A stretch of DNA of 64,000 nucleotides, from positions 53,762,068-53,826,067 of the forward strand of contig NC_088866.1 in the NCBI RefSeq assembly GCF_032884065.1, read 5' to 3'. This document shows positions 42,600 to 55,026 of the stretch, in pieces. Every line of letters starts with the position of its first letter. The first letter of the stretch is position 1. This DNA comes from Artemia franciscana. Its lineage: Eukaryota; Arthropoda; Branchiopoda; Anostraca; Artemiidae. Both the position numbers and the translations under genes were made by a program. The notes below the pieces were generated by a model. That model was not told the origin of the DNA. It saw nothing but the letters and a program-made list of their open reading frames with translations, and did not search any database.

Positions 42600-45340
42600 G
42601 AAACATCTTCATGTTTTACGCCTTGTCATGATTGACGTTATTCATTCTGCTAATAGCAGGGCCGATTTTGACAGGAAAGCCGATCATAGCCGTCGGAAAA
42701 TTCGAAGGCGGTCTTTGACTTTGTTCTTGAATTTTCTTTGAAGGCTGCTACTGGATATTAACTGTCGAATCATAGCCGCTTGTTCAAAAACAAACTTATA
42801 AAAAATACTGCTAGCAGGGTAATGATATCAATCAAGACAAGGCTTTAACATTTTTCCTATCCTGAATTTTTTTCTCCTTTGTCAAATTAAACATATATGA
42901 TTTACTTAATAAATCAGATACCAGTTGTTTTTGGCAATAATATTTTCTGCGCATTTTCTGTGAAATATGTTTCTGTGCAACAGCAGAAACTGCTGCAAAC
43001 AACATTCTGAAAAATCAATTTCAAATCCTATTATTTTCCATTACAGCAAACTTTTTTCTGACATAAAACCGGTCACGCATAGTGGATACAGGAAAATACA
43101 GAATATTTGACATTAAATTGAATGGATGTGATAGACGGTAGGCAAGGCTGTATTTAGGGGGAGGATGGTACAGCGTAAAAAATTGCCTGACTCGTAAAAA
43201 CGCAACAAACAGGCATATAATCAAATTCTTGAAGCATTTTTTCCCCTTTTTCATACCCACCTCTTCCCCCCGAAAAAAACTTGATAGTCGGTACTCTCCC
43301 CGAAAATTCCTTGCACCGAAATCTCCCTCTCCTTCAGAAAATTCATACAAACAAATTCAGCGGCCAAAAAGAAATTATGACAAATTAAAGTAATGAAAAA
43401 AAGGTGGAATTTTTGAATATTCTACTGATATTCCAAAATTTGGCAGAATGTGTGGAGGGGGGTGACGGCAATAGAATTTACTGATAGACTGGCTGGTCAT
43501 TTTTACCGAATAATTTGGGTGTTTTTGTACTAAAATTACCTCTTTAAAAAACACATCATTCATTTTCCTTCTTTAAAAAAATGTAAAATTATTCATTTTT
43601 TTATAGAAAGGAGCTTGAAATCCCCACAGCTAGGTTTTCTAATATTTACTAATTTCTAATTTTTTACTAAATTGGTTTACTAAATCGGTACTTGTATGAT
43701 CTGCCCCCTACCACTCAAGAAGTAAATATAGATTAGTACTATTAAAATATGCCTAAGAGTCATAAAATATAATACTTTAGCAAAAAAATTGGGCTTTACG
43801 TTTGCACATAAGGGGGGGGGGGGTTAAAGTACAGCGGGTCTGCCTGTAAAATATTTTAGCTACAATTATTCTGATATTATGAAGTAAGAATTGTTTTCTG
43901 GTTTCGCACTGTCAAAATTTCACTCCCACCCCTCCTAATGTGCAAATATATAGCCCAAGTTATATATTCCCCATCTATTCTGTCACTTCTATTTGCCATT
44001 TCTTATGCTAAGTTGAAAGAAAATAGTGAAAAAAAGCGGTTTACAGCGCGTCATTGAATGAACAACTTGAGCTATAGAGAGTATATCATACTCTTACCAC
44101 TAAATCTATTGGTTTGATTTTCATTACGACCCATTTTCTTTTTTTTTGGGGGGGGGGCATTTTTCGAAAATCAGGTAAATCTCTTAGGACTCGTTTTGCT
44201 TGATTTGTAATATTTGACTTAATGAACATGATGCATTTGGAATCAGCATAAAAAATCAGTTCTTATGAGTTTCCAGATAACGCGAAATCTTAGGGTCCTT
44301 GTACACTATTCCTCAAATAAAAGTTGGAAAAATAACTTGATTTGAAGAAATGACCATAGAAAACTCTGTAGGTGTACATGGAACCAGATGTAATCTTGTC
44401 GGATCAAGTCCTCACATCTCCAAACATCTTCAACATTTGTTTTCGATGCGTACTTTAGTCCCTTTAATTGGAGACCCTCTTTTGTTGTGAAGCTAGGCTT
44501 TGGAAAAGGAAAGGGGAGAATCCATCAAGAAACAGAATTAAGCTCCTGTCTTAGGTAACTGAAAATGTAAACCAAGGCGTCAATACCCCTTTTCCTTTAT
44601 GTTGTAGAATGGGATTAGAATATAAGGACACATCGAAAATACAAATCGTGCAGTTTTTTTTTTCTTTAGCAAAGTATAATGCGGAACGGAGAAAATTATA
44701 GGAAACTACTACTCCAGTGCGAAGGACCTGTAAAAAAAAGGGAAAATTAAATCAGTATTAAATATAAGTAGGAATGAAGAAATGCAAGAATGACGGTCCT
44801 TCCTTTTCCCTAAATTGTGGATATATGAACAAGAGTGTGAGTCATGAGAGATGGCTTGTAAATTATGAAAATTTAGAAAATGGCCAGAAAATGGAAAAAT
44901 AGCATAAAATGATAGTGTATGCGACTTTTCTGGAAATAGTAATGTAAAAGAAGATAAAAAGAATGATGGATAAGTTAGTGTGGTTTAGAACAGCTAAGAC
45001 TATAGTTTGTTCCTACTTCCTATTTTCAGTTCCAGTTTTCCAGAAAACAGACAATTGTAACGAAAAACAGATTGTTCGGATAAGTTATTAGTCATTAAAA
45101 TGGAAGAGAAAGCGAAAAATTGGCAAGAAATCTCCAAATTTAGCATTAAGAGCTGTATTTTTCCGTTGATTTTTTTTTGGGGGGGGGGGTCTCTTGGGAT
45201 GTCACTTTCTTCGACCTTTTCCACTTTTTTGCGCGAATTGTACGGTAAAATTCAATGCTATAAAAAATCTTTAGTTATAAGATGTGTTTAAGAAATTATT
45301 TGATTTTAAAAATACTGGATTTTTGTTAAAATAGTAAAAT
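42600..45340. other. Stretch without recognisable genes
   Basis: Contains the dispersed repeat at 43690-44000, several G or C homopolymers (for example near 43813, 44149, 45178) and short frames with no recognised family. Confidence 0.5.
43690..44000. repeat. Dispersed repeat with inverted ends, copy 2
   Basis: Pairs with 30120-30420. GCACATAAGGGGGG near 43815 is mirrored by CCCTCCTAATGTGC near 43930. Confidence 0.55.
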
Positions 45341-45349
45341 AAGAGATGA

Positions 45350-47960
45350 GATAATATTTATTTTCAAAAGACTATCAGAATTCTAATAGAGCCAAATTGG
45401 CTTCATAGGTCGAAAAAGAAAAAGCAAAACAAAGAAACAAATAAAGTAGGGCAAAAGTAGAAGAAACACCAATCAAGCATAAAAACAGTCAATAAAATCT
45501 AACTCAAAGGAATAAGAAAAAAATCCAAGGACAAGAACTAAAATGAACTTCACGCGATTAATGGCAAAAACGGCAACAGAAAGGGTTGGGGATAAAGCAA
45601 AATCACAGGCAGGAAGAAAAATATTGCCGAATTCGTATTCTAAATCAAATGCTGTAAAAAAAAAACTTAAAGCTCGGAAGAGTTAATTTTGGTGCATGAC
45701 TTTGTTCAGGAATTATTAAGGCGTCCCAGAATAAAGGGGATAAAACTTTTTCGGAGCCTCTAGTAATGGTATGGAGAATACGTTGGGATCGCCAAGGAAG
45801 CTAAGTAGGGGAGTCAGGGTCTAATAGGGTCATGAAAATAGGGAAAAAATCCTCAGTACGAGGATTAGATATTGTGGATTTAGCAAAACGCAAAGAAATT
45901 TGTTCTCTCCTTTCTTTTAACGTGGTAATGCGCGCGGATTTAAGGAAGAAGGGGGATATAATTTTGCTCTCCTTGTAGATGATCCTGAGCGACCGCTGTT
46001 GGACTGACTCAATTTTGTCGTTAAGTTCACTTGAAAGTTATGAATGCCAGACCGGACATGCATATTCCAATAGCGGTCTGATAAATGATGAATAAACACG
46101 GAGGGAATGCATCTTAGGGCAATTAAATTTTTTTAACAGTTTTAACGTAGATAAGGAAATATCTACTTGTAACAATATTTGAAACATGCATTTCCCGCTT
46201 ACGATTATTTGAAATTGTGATACCAAGGAGTCTAACATGTTTCACAAACATTTCGGCTGGGATAGGGTCAAGAAAAACGGGAGTGGATTTCAACAAATTT
46301 TCGTCATTGCTTTTGATTTAGTGGAACTTACTTTCATATTCAGATTCTTAGCTTCATCCGAAACATGGATTAGGATTTCGAGGGTTCACTTTTAATATTC
46401 CCAAAGATCGACAAGTCATCTACGTATTTCCAACTTTGGGGAAATTCCTTACCAATATTAATAATAATAACTAGATGGAAATAAAAGTAGTCCCAACAAG
46501 GTTCCTTGAGAAATCCACAATATATAGGGAGGAGGTCATAGAAAATATTTTTGTATTTTACAACTTGAGATCAATTTGAAAGAAACGATATAACAATACT
46601 TGCTAAGAGAGAATCAAGTTCAAAGTTAACCAGTAGTGGACGAATAAGGGTGGTATTGTCAACTAGGTTAAAAGCTTTTCGGAAACCAACTATGACAAGG
46701 TTTAGCCAAACACAAGGTAATGGGTGAAGGAAGTTTTCCTTAAATTACCAAACTCTCGGACGTCAATACGTAGACAAATTTTAACTTTAAACCAGTCACA
46801 AAGGTAACCTTCTTAAAGTTTGGAAAAAACTGAAGTGAGTAATGGGGCGTATTTTGGCGAAAGTCAGACCGGCGGATTTTTTGGGACAGTTATATAACCA
46901 TGTTATAAATGTTATAAAACTTATGTTATAAAACCATGTTATAAATGTTATAAAACTTATGTTATAAAACCATGTTTCTAGCAACTTAAGAATTTACCAA
47001 TTTTGTGACGGAGTTAAAAATTTATGCAAAAGGCTCAGCAATTTTGTTTGAAAAAGCTTTATATAAGTCAGGTGGGATGTTCAAGGGACGAGTACTTGAT
47101 TTTCTAAGTTTTGGGATTTTATTTGTAACATCAGAGGAAGAAACTAGAGAGAATGAAGAAGACTTTAAACGATGGAAGTAAGGTACAAGTTCAAATCGTT
47201 GGCAGTCTTATTAGGGGGTTCAGGGAGATGAAAAATAACTTCGAAAGGACTTTTCCAGTACGTCTCTTTGTTTTTTCTGTGCCATTGCTTGGGTTTGTTA
47301 GAAAATAAATCTTTGACTTTACTTATATAATAATCAGAGGCTGTTTTTTTTCTGTTTTTTTTTTCAGACTATTAGCCTCAGTAATACGACCTGCCTTGAA
47401 AAAAATGATTTTTTTTTTCTTTAAAGTTATTTAGAAGTCTCACTAACATAAGGCTTTAAGAACACATTTTATTCTATTTTTTCTCAAGAAAGTGAGACTT
47501 ATAATTACTCCTAAATAAATTTTGGAAGGACAAAGCCTTGCAGTCAACGTCATTTGTTCAATACTCAACGGACCAATTTTCAGTAGTAATCCAAGAGCCA
47601 AAATTGTAGAGTCCTGAGTGAATAAGAGGTCTATAGACGGTTTCAGTAATAGAACACGACTGTTTAACTTTAGTCAGTGGAGATAGGAGAAGGCTGAAGT
47701 GGCAACTACCCCCTTGAGGGGGCAGAGTGGATATGGGTTTGTAAAATTTCGAAAGATTGGTGCAAATTAAATAAAGAGTAGCATTGCCTATAGTATTTGG
47801 GGCCTTTACAATGTTTTGAATTAAAAGAATTACATGTAGATACAAGCTTTAAATCATCATGAAAATTCCTGCATTCGGGTATTTTGATAGTACAAAAGTC
47901 AGCACTTGCATGTAATTTTCGATAAAATTTATTTTGTCTGCGGATCTCTGATTAGGGGAG
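45350..47960 (-). mobile_element. Dead LINE (jockey/CR1 group), 3' part; interrupted by a hairpin-family copy
   Basis: On the - strand, blocks run from the endonuclease (SPNQRSADKINFIENYMQVL near 47940, then PNTIGNATLYLI) through the linker (KPKQWHRKNKETYWKSPF near 47250) to the C-terminal block VYSSFIRPLLEYACPVWHS near 46050. Frames change often and stops are frequent. It continues upstream at 49701-50340; the two parts read together across the inserted repeat at 47965-49696. Confidence 0.75.
46890..46975. repeat. Short tandem repeat, ~33 bp x 2.5
   Basis: ATGTTATAAATGTTATAAA and ACTTATGTTATAAAACC alternate. It lies inside the dead LINE. Confidence 0.8.
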
Positions 47961-47964
47961 TAAT

Positions 47965-49696
47965 CAAACAGTTCGTGGTAACGAACTGTAGTAAGGAGCG
48001 ATCCGGCTCAATAGTAACCAAAACTCTAAAAAATTGAATTTTGATATAAATAGCTACATCAAAAGAATCGCATTTTAATGCTGATTTTAAATATATAAGT
48101 TTCATCAAGTTTAGTCTTACCCATCAAAAGTTACGAGCCTGAGAAAATTTGCCTTATTTAGGAAAATAGGGGGAAACACCCCCTAAAAGTCGTAGGATCT
48201 TAATGACACCATCAGATTCAGCGTATCAGAGAACCCTACTGTAGAAGTTTCAAGCTCCTATCTACAAAAATGTGGAATTTTTCATTTTTTGCCAGAAGAC
48301 AAATCACGGGTGCGTGTTTATTTGTTTTTTTGTTTTTTTTTTTTTTTCCCAGGGGTCATCGTATCGACCAAGTGGTCCTAGAATGTCGCAAGAGGGCTCA
48401 TCCTAACGGAAATGAGAAGTTCTAGTGCCCTTTTTAAGTGACCAAAAAAATTGGAGGGCATCTAGGCCCCCTCCCACGCTCATTTTTTTCTCAAAGTCAA
48501 CGGATCAAAATTTTGAGATAGCCATTTTGTTTGGCATAGTCAAAAATCTTAATAACTATGTTTTTGGGGATGACTTACTCCCCCAAAGTCCCTGGGGGAG
48601 GGGTTGCAAGTTACAAACTTCAACCAGTGTCTACATATAATAATGGTTATTGGGAAGTGTACAGACGTTTTCAGGGGGATTTTATTGGTTTTGGGGGTAG
48701 GGTTGAGGGAGGGGGCTATGTGGGAGGATCTTTCCTTGGAGAAATATGCCATGGGGGAAAAAATTCAATGAAAAGGGCGCAGGATTTTCTAGCATTACTA
48801 TAAAAAAAAAACAATGAAAAAATAAACATGAAAACGTTTTTTCAAATGAAAGTAAGGAATAGCATTGAAATTTAAAACAAACAGAGATTATTACGCATAT
48901 GAAGGGTTCTAAAAATACTTTAGCATAAAGAGCGAGGTATTTAGGAGGAGATAAATACCTCACTCTTTATGCTAAAATATTTTTAGTGATTTCAACTATT
49001 TATTCTACGGCCTATTTGATTCAGGGGTCATTTTTAAGAATTGGAACAAAACTTACGATTTAGTGTAAAGAGCGAGGTATTAACGAGGGTACAAACCCCC
49101 TCGTACACATAATAAAAATATAAGAATATAAAAGTTTGTTACGTAAGTTAATTCTTAAGTTACGTATATTTTTTACTAATAAAAACGTTCGTTGAATATT
49201 AAAAGTTCTAGTAGCCTTTTTGAGTAACCGAAAAATTGGAGGGCAGCTAGGCCTCCTTCCCCACCCCTTATTTCTCAAAATCGTCTGATCAAAACTAAGA
49301 GAAAGCCATTTAGCCAAAAAAAATTAATATACTAATTTCATTTCAATAATTTATGTGCGGAGAGCCAAAATCAAACATGCATTAATTCAAAAACGTTCAG
49401 AAATTAAATAAAAAAAACTAGTTTTTTTAACTGAAAGTAAGGAGCGACATTAAAACTTAAAACGAACAGAAATTACTCCGTATATGAAATGGGTTGTCCC
49501 CTCCGCAGTCCCACGCTCTTTACGCTAAAGTTTTTAGTTGTTTTAAAAAGTAGAATTGTGGCAAAGAGTCAAACTTTAGCGTAAAGAGCGTGGGACTGCG
49601 GAGGGGACAACCCATTTCATATACGGAGTAATTTCTGTTCGTTTTAAGTTTTAATGTCGCTCCTTACTTTCAGTTAAAAAACTCGTTTTTTTTATT
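47965..49696 (+). mobile_element. Hairpin-family repeat, complete copy with readable target site
   Basis: Starts CAAACAGTTCGTGG with the small hairpin and ends in a ~300-bp palindrome (49402-49696). A second inverted module lies at about 48905-49085 (AGAGCGAGGTATTTAGGAGG against CCTCACTCTTTATGC). TAAT flanks both sides (47961-47964 and 49697-49700). Removing the element and one TAAT restores LINE sequence coding CFYYSPNQRS on the - strand. No coding sequence. Confidence 0.9.
49402..49696. repeat. Near-perfect palindrome, ~130-bp arms
   Basis: Arms 49402-49535 and 49571-49696 surround a ~35-bp spacer. The copy-specific CCGCAGTCCCACGCTCTTTA is mirrored exactly by TAAAGAGCGTGGGACTGCGG. Confidence 0.92.
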
Positions 49697-49700
49697 TAAT

Positions 49701-50340
49701 AAAAACAAAACATGACAATTAAATTGAAAGGTCACGGCAAGACTTTATGTCGAACACACATCCACATAATCTCACCAAAGGGAGCAAGACACTGAATCAA
49801 GATTTCAACCGGGCACAAGTCATTAAGGACAAGGAGCATAATTCCGCCACCTTTCTCACTCAGAGGGTGGTTTTCGGGTCTGAGTTTAATAAACTGAGAC
49901 AAATGTTTAACATGTGCAAATTTTAAGCGTTTGCTTCAGTAATATTGATTAAATCTGATCTATATATTTTAGAAAGGGTGTCAAATTTATTAATTTTTTC
50001 GAAGTTAAGGCTCTCAGCGTTGCTCAACGAAAGTATGGGGAGTTGAAAACGACTTGTAAAGGTACCGTTTTTACACTTAACCGTTTTTATATCACAGATA
50101 AGGTCAGGGGTTATAGTGGAATTCGTGTCAGGGGCTAAGCTCATGTAGTCAGAACAAGGGGCTGGGGGATCATATTCATTTTTTTCATATGCAGTGCCAT
50201 ATTTTATTACAGGCATTAAAATTCGCCGCAACTTTTACTTAATTTCAGTAAGAAAGATACCACAAAATACCACTTTTCAGTCGACCGTCACGGCTTCACG
50301 ATGCCGGTCGAGCTACAACACTGCGCACTTGGCTAGAATA
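49701..50340 (-). mobile_element. Dead LINE (jockey/CR1 group), 5' part
   Basis: Upstream half of the LINE at 45350-47960. The - strand blocks include PLSEKGGGIMLLVLNDLCP-type endonuclease sequence near 49840 in shifting frames, and the frame 50231-49923 (MRRILMPVIKYGTAYEKNEY) in front of it. Confidence 0.55.
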
Positions 50341-50377
50341 TATGTTTGCTGGAACAAAATCTTAGTTAATACCTCCT

Positions 50378-50782
50378 ATTAATCTTACCGTATTTCACCT
50401 TATCTTTCCTTATTAATCTGTAATTAATTTTACCTTATCTTACCTTATTAATCTCTAATTAATTTTACTTTACCTCACCTTATTAATCTCTAATTAATTT
50501 TTACCTTATCTTACCTTATTAATCTCAAATTAATTTTATTTTATATTACCTCATTAATCACTAATTAATTTTACCTTATAAAACCTTATTAATCTTTAAT
50601 TAATTTTACCTTACCTTATTCATCTCTAATTAATTTTACCATATATTACCTTATTAATCTCTAATTAATTTTACCTTATCTTACCTTATTAATCTCTAAT
50701 TAATTTTACCTTTCCTTATTCATCTCTAATTAATTTTACCATATCTTACCTTATTAATCTCTAATTAATTTTTCTTAATTAC
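50378..50782. repeat. Minisatellite, 33-36 bp units, before an LysRS exon
   Basis: About a dozen units of CTCTAATTAATTTTACC followed by TTATCTTACCTTATTAAT. It ends a few bases before the splice acceptor ACTATAG at 50787, so it supplies the pyrimidine-rich tract there. Confidence 0.92.
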
Positions 50783-50787
50783 TATAG

Positions 50788-50916
50788 CTCGTTTGTCACT
50801 TTTTAGAAGAGGAATGTATAAACCCAACATTCATAATTGATCATCCCCAAGTTATGAGCCCACTAGCAAAGTATCATAGATCTGAAAAAGGCTTAACTGA
50901 ACGATTTGAGCTTTTT
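50788..50916 (+). CDS. LysRS exon, truncated by assembly gap
   Basis: Acceptor ACTATAG, then 43 codons: [43 protein letters not shown]. This is the class II core between motifs 2 and 3. The family has [10 protein letters not shown], so G-to-C is unusual. [11 protein letters not shown] is closer to other animal LysRS than the intronless copy's [11 protein letters not shown]. The rest of the exon falls in the N gap. The next recognisable exon is at 63748, about 12.7 kb on. Confidence 0.85.
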
Positions 50917-51016
50917 NNNNNNNNNNNNNNNNNNNNNNNNNNNNNNNNNNNNNNNNNNNNNNNNNNNNNNNNNNNNNNNNNNNNNNNNNNNNNNNNNNNN
51001 NNNNNNNNNNNNNNNN
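50917..51016. other. Assembly gap, 100 Ns
   Basis: Exactly 100 N, probably a fixed-length placeholder, so true spacing across it is unknown. Confidence 0.99.
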
Positions 51017-51247
51017 TGTGCGAAAAAGTTCTTTTAATGTTCAGATTAATAACACAAATATATTATTGTTTCATAGGATATGGCATAGTTTAAGATTCTG
51101 TTATTAATATTCTCCTTTGTATATGAAGCTTCTTGTTAGGGCCGAAGCCCCTGGTTGCTGACTGTTGTGCCAAGATACTAACGATTTTTTGGAAATTTCT
51201 AACATTCACTTTTAACTGTAAATCAGTCCGTTTAGTCTCTGACCTGA

Positions 51248-51543
51248 ATTAAACAAAAAAAAAACAAGTTTTTTTAAATGAAAGTAAGGAGCGACCTTAA
51301 AACTTAAACGGAGAAATTACTCCGTATATGAAAGGGGCTTTTCCTCCTCAACGCCCCGCTCTTTACGCTAAAGTTTGACTCTTTCTCTTAACTCTATATT
51401 TTAAAACAGTAAAAAACTTTAGCGTAAAGAGCGGAGCGTTGAGGAGGAAAAGCCCCTTTTATATACGGAGTAATTTTTGTTCGTTTTAAGTTTTAAGGTC
51501 GCTCCTTACTTTCATAAAAAAAAAACTTGTTTTTTTGTTTGAT
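51248..51543. repeat. Near-perfect palindrome with its own variant bases
   Basis: Arms 51248-51374 and 51415-51543. Other copies read CGACATTAAAAC / GTTTTAATGTCG; here both arms read CGACCTTAAAAC / GTTTTAAGGTCG, a shared private change. Confidence 0.92.
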
Positions 51544-53044
51544 TTATGGACGTTTTTTGATTTTAGCATTTTTTAAATCTTGGCTCTCCACGCATAAATA
51601 ATTAAAACGAAATTTGCATATTAATTTTTTTGGGCTAAATGGCTTTTTCTTCTTCTTAATGGCTTTTAATCAGAAGATTTTGAAAAAAAGGGAGCGAGAG
51701 AGGAGGCTTAGTTGCCCTCCAATTTTTTGATTACTTAAAAAGGCAACTACAACTTTTAATTTTTTACGAACGTTTTCATAAGTAAAAAATATACGTAACT
51801 TACGAATTAACTTACGTAGCGAACTTCTATATTCGTATGCTTTTATTGCGTATATGAGGGGGCTCACCCCTCGTCGATACCTCGCTCTTTACACTAAAAC
51901 TTAAATTTTGTCCCAATTCCTTAAGAATGACCCCTGAATCACAAAGGCCGTAGAATAAATAGTTGAAATTACTAAAAATACTTTAGCGTAAAGAGCGAGG
52001 TATTGAGAGGAGGTAAACCCCTCATATGTTTGTTTGTTTGTTATTTATTTATATTTTTGTGTGTAATATGGCCCACGGGTTTTTGAAATGCACCTATCTA
52101 TCTATCTATCTATCTATGCGTAATAATAATTCCTTTTCGTTTTGTGTTTTAATGCTGCTCCTCACTTTCAGCAGAAAAAACTCTTCATATTTATTTTTTC
52201 ATTGTTTTTTTTTAAATAATGCTAGAAAATCCTTCGCCCCCTTCATTGAAAGTCTCTTCCCCAATAAAACGTTCCTCCATAGAAATATCCACCAACATAA
52301 CCCCCCCTTCAAATCTCCCCCCAAACCAAAAAAATCCCCTGAAAACGTCTGTACACTTCCCAGTAACCATTACTATATATAAACACAGGTCAAAGTTTGT
52401 AACTTGCAGCTCCTCCCACGGTGACTGCGGGGGAGTAAGTCGTCCCCAAAGACATAGTTATTAGGTTATTCGACTATGGTGAATAAAATGTCTATCTCAG
52501 AATTTTGATTCGGTGACTTTGGGGAAAAAATGAGCGTGGGAGGGGGCCTAGGTGCCCTACAATTTTTTTGGTCACTTAAAAAGGGCACTAGAACTTTTAA
52601 TTTCCGCTAGAATGAGCCCTTTTGCGACATTCTAGGACCACTGAGTCGATACGATCATCCCTGGAAAAAAAACAAAAAAACAAATAAAAACGCATTCGTG
52701 ATTTGTCTTCTGGCAAAAAATGCTAAATTCCACATTTTTGTAGATAGGGGCTTGAAACTTCTACAGTAAGGTTCTCTGATACGCTGAATCTGATGATGTG
52801 ATTTTCGTTAAGATCGTATGACTTTTATGGGATATTTCCCCCTATTTTCTAAAATGAGGCAGATCTTCTCAGGCTCTTAGCTTTTGACGGGTAAGAATAA
52901 TCTTGATGAAACTTATACATTTAAAATCAGCATTAAAATGCAATTCTTTTGATGTAACTATTGGCATAAAACTTCCATTTTTTAGAGTTTTGGTTACTAT
53001 TGAGCCGGATCGCTCCTTACTACAGTTCGTTACCACGAACTGTT
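51248..53044 (-). mobile_element. Hairpin-family repeat, complete copy
   Basis: The palindrome is at 51248-51543, the second module near 51870-52015, a (CTAT)n insert at 52094-52118, and the small hairpin (CAGTTCGTTACCACGAACTG) at 53022-53041. CTGACCT occurs on both outer flanks and may be a target duplication, though this differs from the TAAT seen at 47961. It lies in the LysRS intron. Confidence 0.88.
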
Positions 53045-53485
53045 TTACTGACCTCCTAACTACAAATCAGTTGCTATTCAGTCTCTGATTTGTTAAGACC
53101 AATTCATTCTCTTAAAAGGATTAATAACCAGTTTTTGAACAAGCGTAGAAAAAGGATTATATTCTGAATCAATTAGAGACTAAATTTATTCTGTTGTAAC
53201 AAAATATTACCTGAATGGATTCGACCAACTAACAATAGCCTAACGCGCGTCCGTACCTGCCTTGATGTATTTTTTGTTCATTTATTAGCCAAGATTGATT
53301 AGAAGATTAAAAATTATAGTGAATTTTCTATGACAAATTGAAAAAAGGGGAAAAAAATGAAGCTTTTATATTACTAGCGCTGGACTGAGATTGATTAAAG
53401 CTGTTTGCCGTGGTTACGTTTAAAGCTTAGATAAAGCTTTTTAAGGTAGGCGATTTGCAATTTTTGGTTCCCCTTCAACCCCTTT

Positions 53486-54370
53486 TTGGTGCTGTATTTA
53501 GTGTTAAGAATGGTTGGAAAAAGGGAGAAGGTCAAACGGGGAGAAGAAGCTATGGCGATTATATCGGCATCGGATAATTCAATGTTGAATGACTCCAGCT
53601 CGCCCAATTCAAGGAGAGTAGAAAATATTTCACTGAGGTCGTTAGCTGACAATATTAGCACAATTTTGGCCACAATTCAGTCAAATACTGAAATTCTGAA
53701 TGATTTATCTGGATCAGTTAGGTCCATTGAATCCTGATTATCACACCTTGAGAATTCTGTTGCTACCTCTCAAAAGGAGGTCTCCGAATTAAAACCTAGA
53801 ATAGCTACTGTTGAAAGTGAGTCAAATAGGATAAAAAATAATTTATCTCTATTAGCGGAAGAATATGTTCGTTTAGCATCTGAGTTATTTTTATTGAAAG
53901 GGAGTACTATGAGAATAGAAAGCAGAGCTACTGAAAAAATGTATTGCTTTGGAATGTCCCAGTTAATGATGAAGAATCAGCCAAAAAAATCTTTGAAAAA
54001 GTAATTACTGATGGAATTGGCTTGAATTTGGATTTTGAATATTGAGTGGTAGACATTAACCGTGAAATTTTTTTAACTAAGTGGGAAGTTGCAAGAAAAG
54101 AAGCTCGAATTCTTACATTGAAAAACGTTAGGAGGTTGAAAAACAAGTCAATTTTAGAGCATTCTAATATCTTTGTGACGGATGATGCCCCGCAATTGGT
54201 CTGAGAAGTTCGAAGGAAATTATTTGCTGTGAGGTTAAATTACTCAACAGTGGAGTTAATCGTGGTGATGTTTGAGTGACGAAATCGATCCCGCCACTCT
54301 TGTGTATACGCCAGTGTCCGAACACTGAGCATCTAAAAGTGACTGTTGACAAAGTAAATAAGGATTTTAT
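53486..54370 (+). mobile_element. LINE ORF1-like relic
   Basis: The frame at 53486-53737 reads SLRSLADNISTILATIQSNT, a coiled-coil-like stretch. After a stop it continues NSVATSQKEVSELKPRIATV, and later, in another frame, SAKKIFEKVITDGIG and ILTLKNVRRLKNKS. Coiled coil followed by an RRM-like and basic region is the layout of L1/CR1-type ORF1 nucleic-acid-binding proteins. Stops and frameshifts show decay. It is probably ORF1 of the element whose ORF2 lies at 59003-61675. Confidence 0.55.
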
Positions 54371-55026
54371 TGATTCAGTTTAGGCGCATATCCCTCATAT
54401 CAGAGTTGATATTCATAGGGGTGGATTTGGAAGTTCTATGGAAAAGTGAAATTTTTTCCTTTTTTTTCAGTTATTTTCTGTATTTGATTTGTTTGAAGGT
54501 TGGGCTGGACGCGCGAAGGGATAATTTGAATGAAATGAAGGGTAGTAACAAAATTACAAGTGAAGAAAGTTTTTTGTGTGCTTTTTTCTTTTTTGTTCAT
54601 TTAGTTGTAGTTTGGAGAGAATGTTTGCTTGGTTGTTGCATTTTGGTGCTTACAGTATCTATGGATTCCCTTGTTGTTTTTCTTTCGTATTTCATGTTGA
54701 ATTATCTCTGAGTTTTATTGCTTTTATGTTTCAGTGGGAGATGCATGGAGGGGGGGGGGGGTACTCCTTGGTGTGAGGTCAATGCACGATATTGGTTAAT
54801 CAAGCTCATAGGATCTCTGCATCTACTACTACTACTACTAATAACTCACTGCAGCACCAAGCCGCCTGAGGCCAACACAGCTACGCACGCTCCTCCTCCA
54901 ACCTAATCTATTTAAAGCCTCCCTCTTTACACCCTCCCAGGAAGTTCCCATTTCCTTTAAATCCTTATTTATGACATCCTCCCAACCCAGACAAGGACGA
55001 CCTGCTTTCCGTGTAGCCCCAGACGG

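Noticed and set aside
47965-49696. Hairpin family as an LTR retroelement
   Set aside because: There are no direct terminal repeats, primer-binding site, or capsid or polymerase coding; the ends are inverted and unlike each other.
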